From NCBI GenBank assembly GCA_018654125.1, contig JABIME010000304.1:1-6511 (forward strand): DNA of 6,511 bases, in the 5' to 3' direction. The notes below the pieces were generated by a model, which was not told the origin of the DNA, did no database searches, and saw only the letters and a list, made by a program, of their open reading frames with translations. The stretch's first letter is position 1. Every line of letters begins with the position of its first letter. This document shows, one piece after another, positions 5,947 through 6,511 of this stretch. Origin of the DNA: Candidatus Cloacimonadota bacterium (GTDB lineage: Bacteria > Cloacimonadota > Cloacimonadia > Cloacimonadales > TCS61). The position numbers and the translations under genes are program-made.

Positions 5947-6429
5947 ATGAGTAATAGAAAACCAAAAATATTTAGATGTATATTACTGGCAGTTGTAATT
6001 ATGCTCTGTACGAATGCTTTCGGAGCTGAGAAACAGAGCAAACTCTCATACCCAGAACTGGGTATTACCAAATCTATGCTTATCCGCCCCAGCATTGGAT
6101 ACTGGTGGAACAGCACAGGTATTCGTTTAACCGGGATGTATTTGAACAATGACCTTCACGAATTCCAATTCAATTTGGGTTATGCCTTCTATGACTCAGT
6201 TAAATTACAGCAGAGTATTAATCTTGTAACATGTTGGGTTGTCGGTAGTGATCCTGGAGCTGATTACAGGTATGGAGCTACAGGAATTTCTTATAGCATA
6301 AATTATAAGGGATTCTTTTTTGAAATTGGGCTTGCAGCACCGTGGAGAGATGATATCGGTAATCTTGCAAATGACCCTGTTGTTCCTTGTCTCAATTGGG
6401 GCTATGTCTATCATTTTCGATCCGATTAA
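5947..6429 (+). CDS. Secreted beta-strand-rich protein of unknown function, 160 aa
   Basis: The N-terminus is a classic Sec signal: basic MSNRKPKIFR, then hydrophobic CILLAVVIML, and a likely signal peptidase I site after AFG (24-26). The cysteine at 21 lacks a good lipobox (it follows I-M-L), so a lipoprotein is unlikely. The mature part, about 134 aa, alternates polar and hydrophobic/aromatic residues in many short stretches. Examples are IRLTGMYLNN, HEFQFNLGYAFYD, QSINLVTCWVV, TGISYSINYKGFFFEIGLAA and LNWGYVYHF. This pattern suggests a small beta barrel or periplasmic beta-sandwich. The protein ends HFRSD, so the terminal aromatic of many outer-membrane barrels is displaced by three residues. 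Two mature cysteines could form a disulphide. It follows the 86-aa membrane protein closely and may share its transcript. I recognise no family, and export is the only firm inference. Confidence 0.78.
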   Translation: MSNRKPKIFRCILLAVVIMLCTNAFGAEKQSKLSYPELGITKSMLIRPSIGYWWNSTGIRLTGMYLNNDLHEFQFNLGYAFYDSVKLQQSINLVTCWVVGSDPGADYRYGATGISYSINYKGFFFEIGLAAPWRDDIGNLANDPVVPCLNWGYVYHFRSD

Positions 6430-6447
6430 CTGATTATTATCTCTTAT

Positions 6448-6466
6448 AGTAGGAAGTTTCTACTTT
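6448..6466 (+). terminator. Possible weak terminator after the secreted-protein gene
   Basis: AGTAGGA (6448-6454) can pair with TTCTACT (6458-6464), including one G-U pair, across a 3-base loop. A short T-rich stretch follows but is interrupted by C and G. It begins 19 bases after the stop codon. The location fits, but the tail is poor. Confidence 0.38.
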
Positions 6467-6511
6467 CTATTGGTTTTCTCGCTTTTTCAACCGATCTTCT
6501 TTGAACAGTGA

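Noticed and set aside
6430..6511. A possible C-terminal fragment of a minus-strand gene at the window edge
   Set aside because: Two minus-strand frames stay open from the edge for 14 and 21 codons (stops at 6467-6469 and 6444-6446). These are too short to prefer either, and neither peptide matches a family I know.

Overview
The window is an AT-rich bacterial chromosomal segment with tight gene spacing and strong Shine-Dalgarno sites. Its core is a complete class I heat-shock (DnaK chaperone) operon in the order hrcA-grpE-dnaK-dnaJ, all on the + strand. Bases 1-99 are the C-terminal end of an S9-family serine peptidase. Bases 100-447 hold a minus-strand glyoxalase-fold (VOC) protein whose stop codon directly abuts the peptidase stop. 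Bases 448-687 are the divergent control region between the VOC gene and hrcA.

The hrcA control region is the most informative part. It has a TTGACA-type promoter and two 27-bp CIRCE-like operators (9-bp arms, 9-bp spacer), one upstream of the -35 box and one downstream of the -10 box. Three of the four operator arms read TTAGCAG rather than the canonical TTAGCAC. The HrcA protein, which should bind them, has an isoleucine where the family normally has asparagine in its SPATIRND helix. HrcA represses the operon. DnaK, DnaJ and GrpE form the chaperone, its J-domain co-chaperone and its nucleotide-exchange factor. hrcA and grpE overlap by 4 bp, dnaK starts 11 bases after grpE, and an 87-base gap with a hairpin separates dnaK from dnaJ. 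A strong intrinsic terminator closes the operon at 5549-5577.

A second short unit begins immediately after the terminator with a TTGACA box. It encodes an 86-aa protein with two membrane segments and a 160-aa protein with a Sec signal peptide and many predicted beta strands. I recognise neither as a named family. The remaining 82 bases hold a weak hairpin and no supportable gene.

The organism is probably diderm, because the secreted beta-rich protein looks suited to an outer membrane or periplasm. The hrcA-grpE-dnaK-dnaJ order, low GC and strong ribosome binding sites fit several phyla. My best guess is a member of the wider FCB group such as Cloacimonadota, but this is an inference from general resemblance. 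Apart from the operator arrangement and the two unrecognised genes, the window is mostly conserved housekeeping content. I see no mobile element, CRISPR array, tRNA or rRNA.
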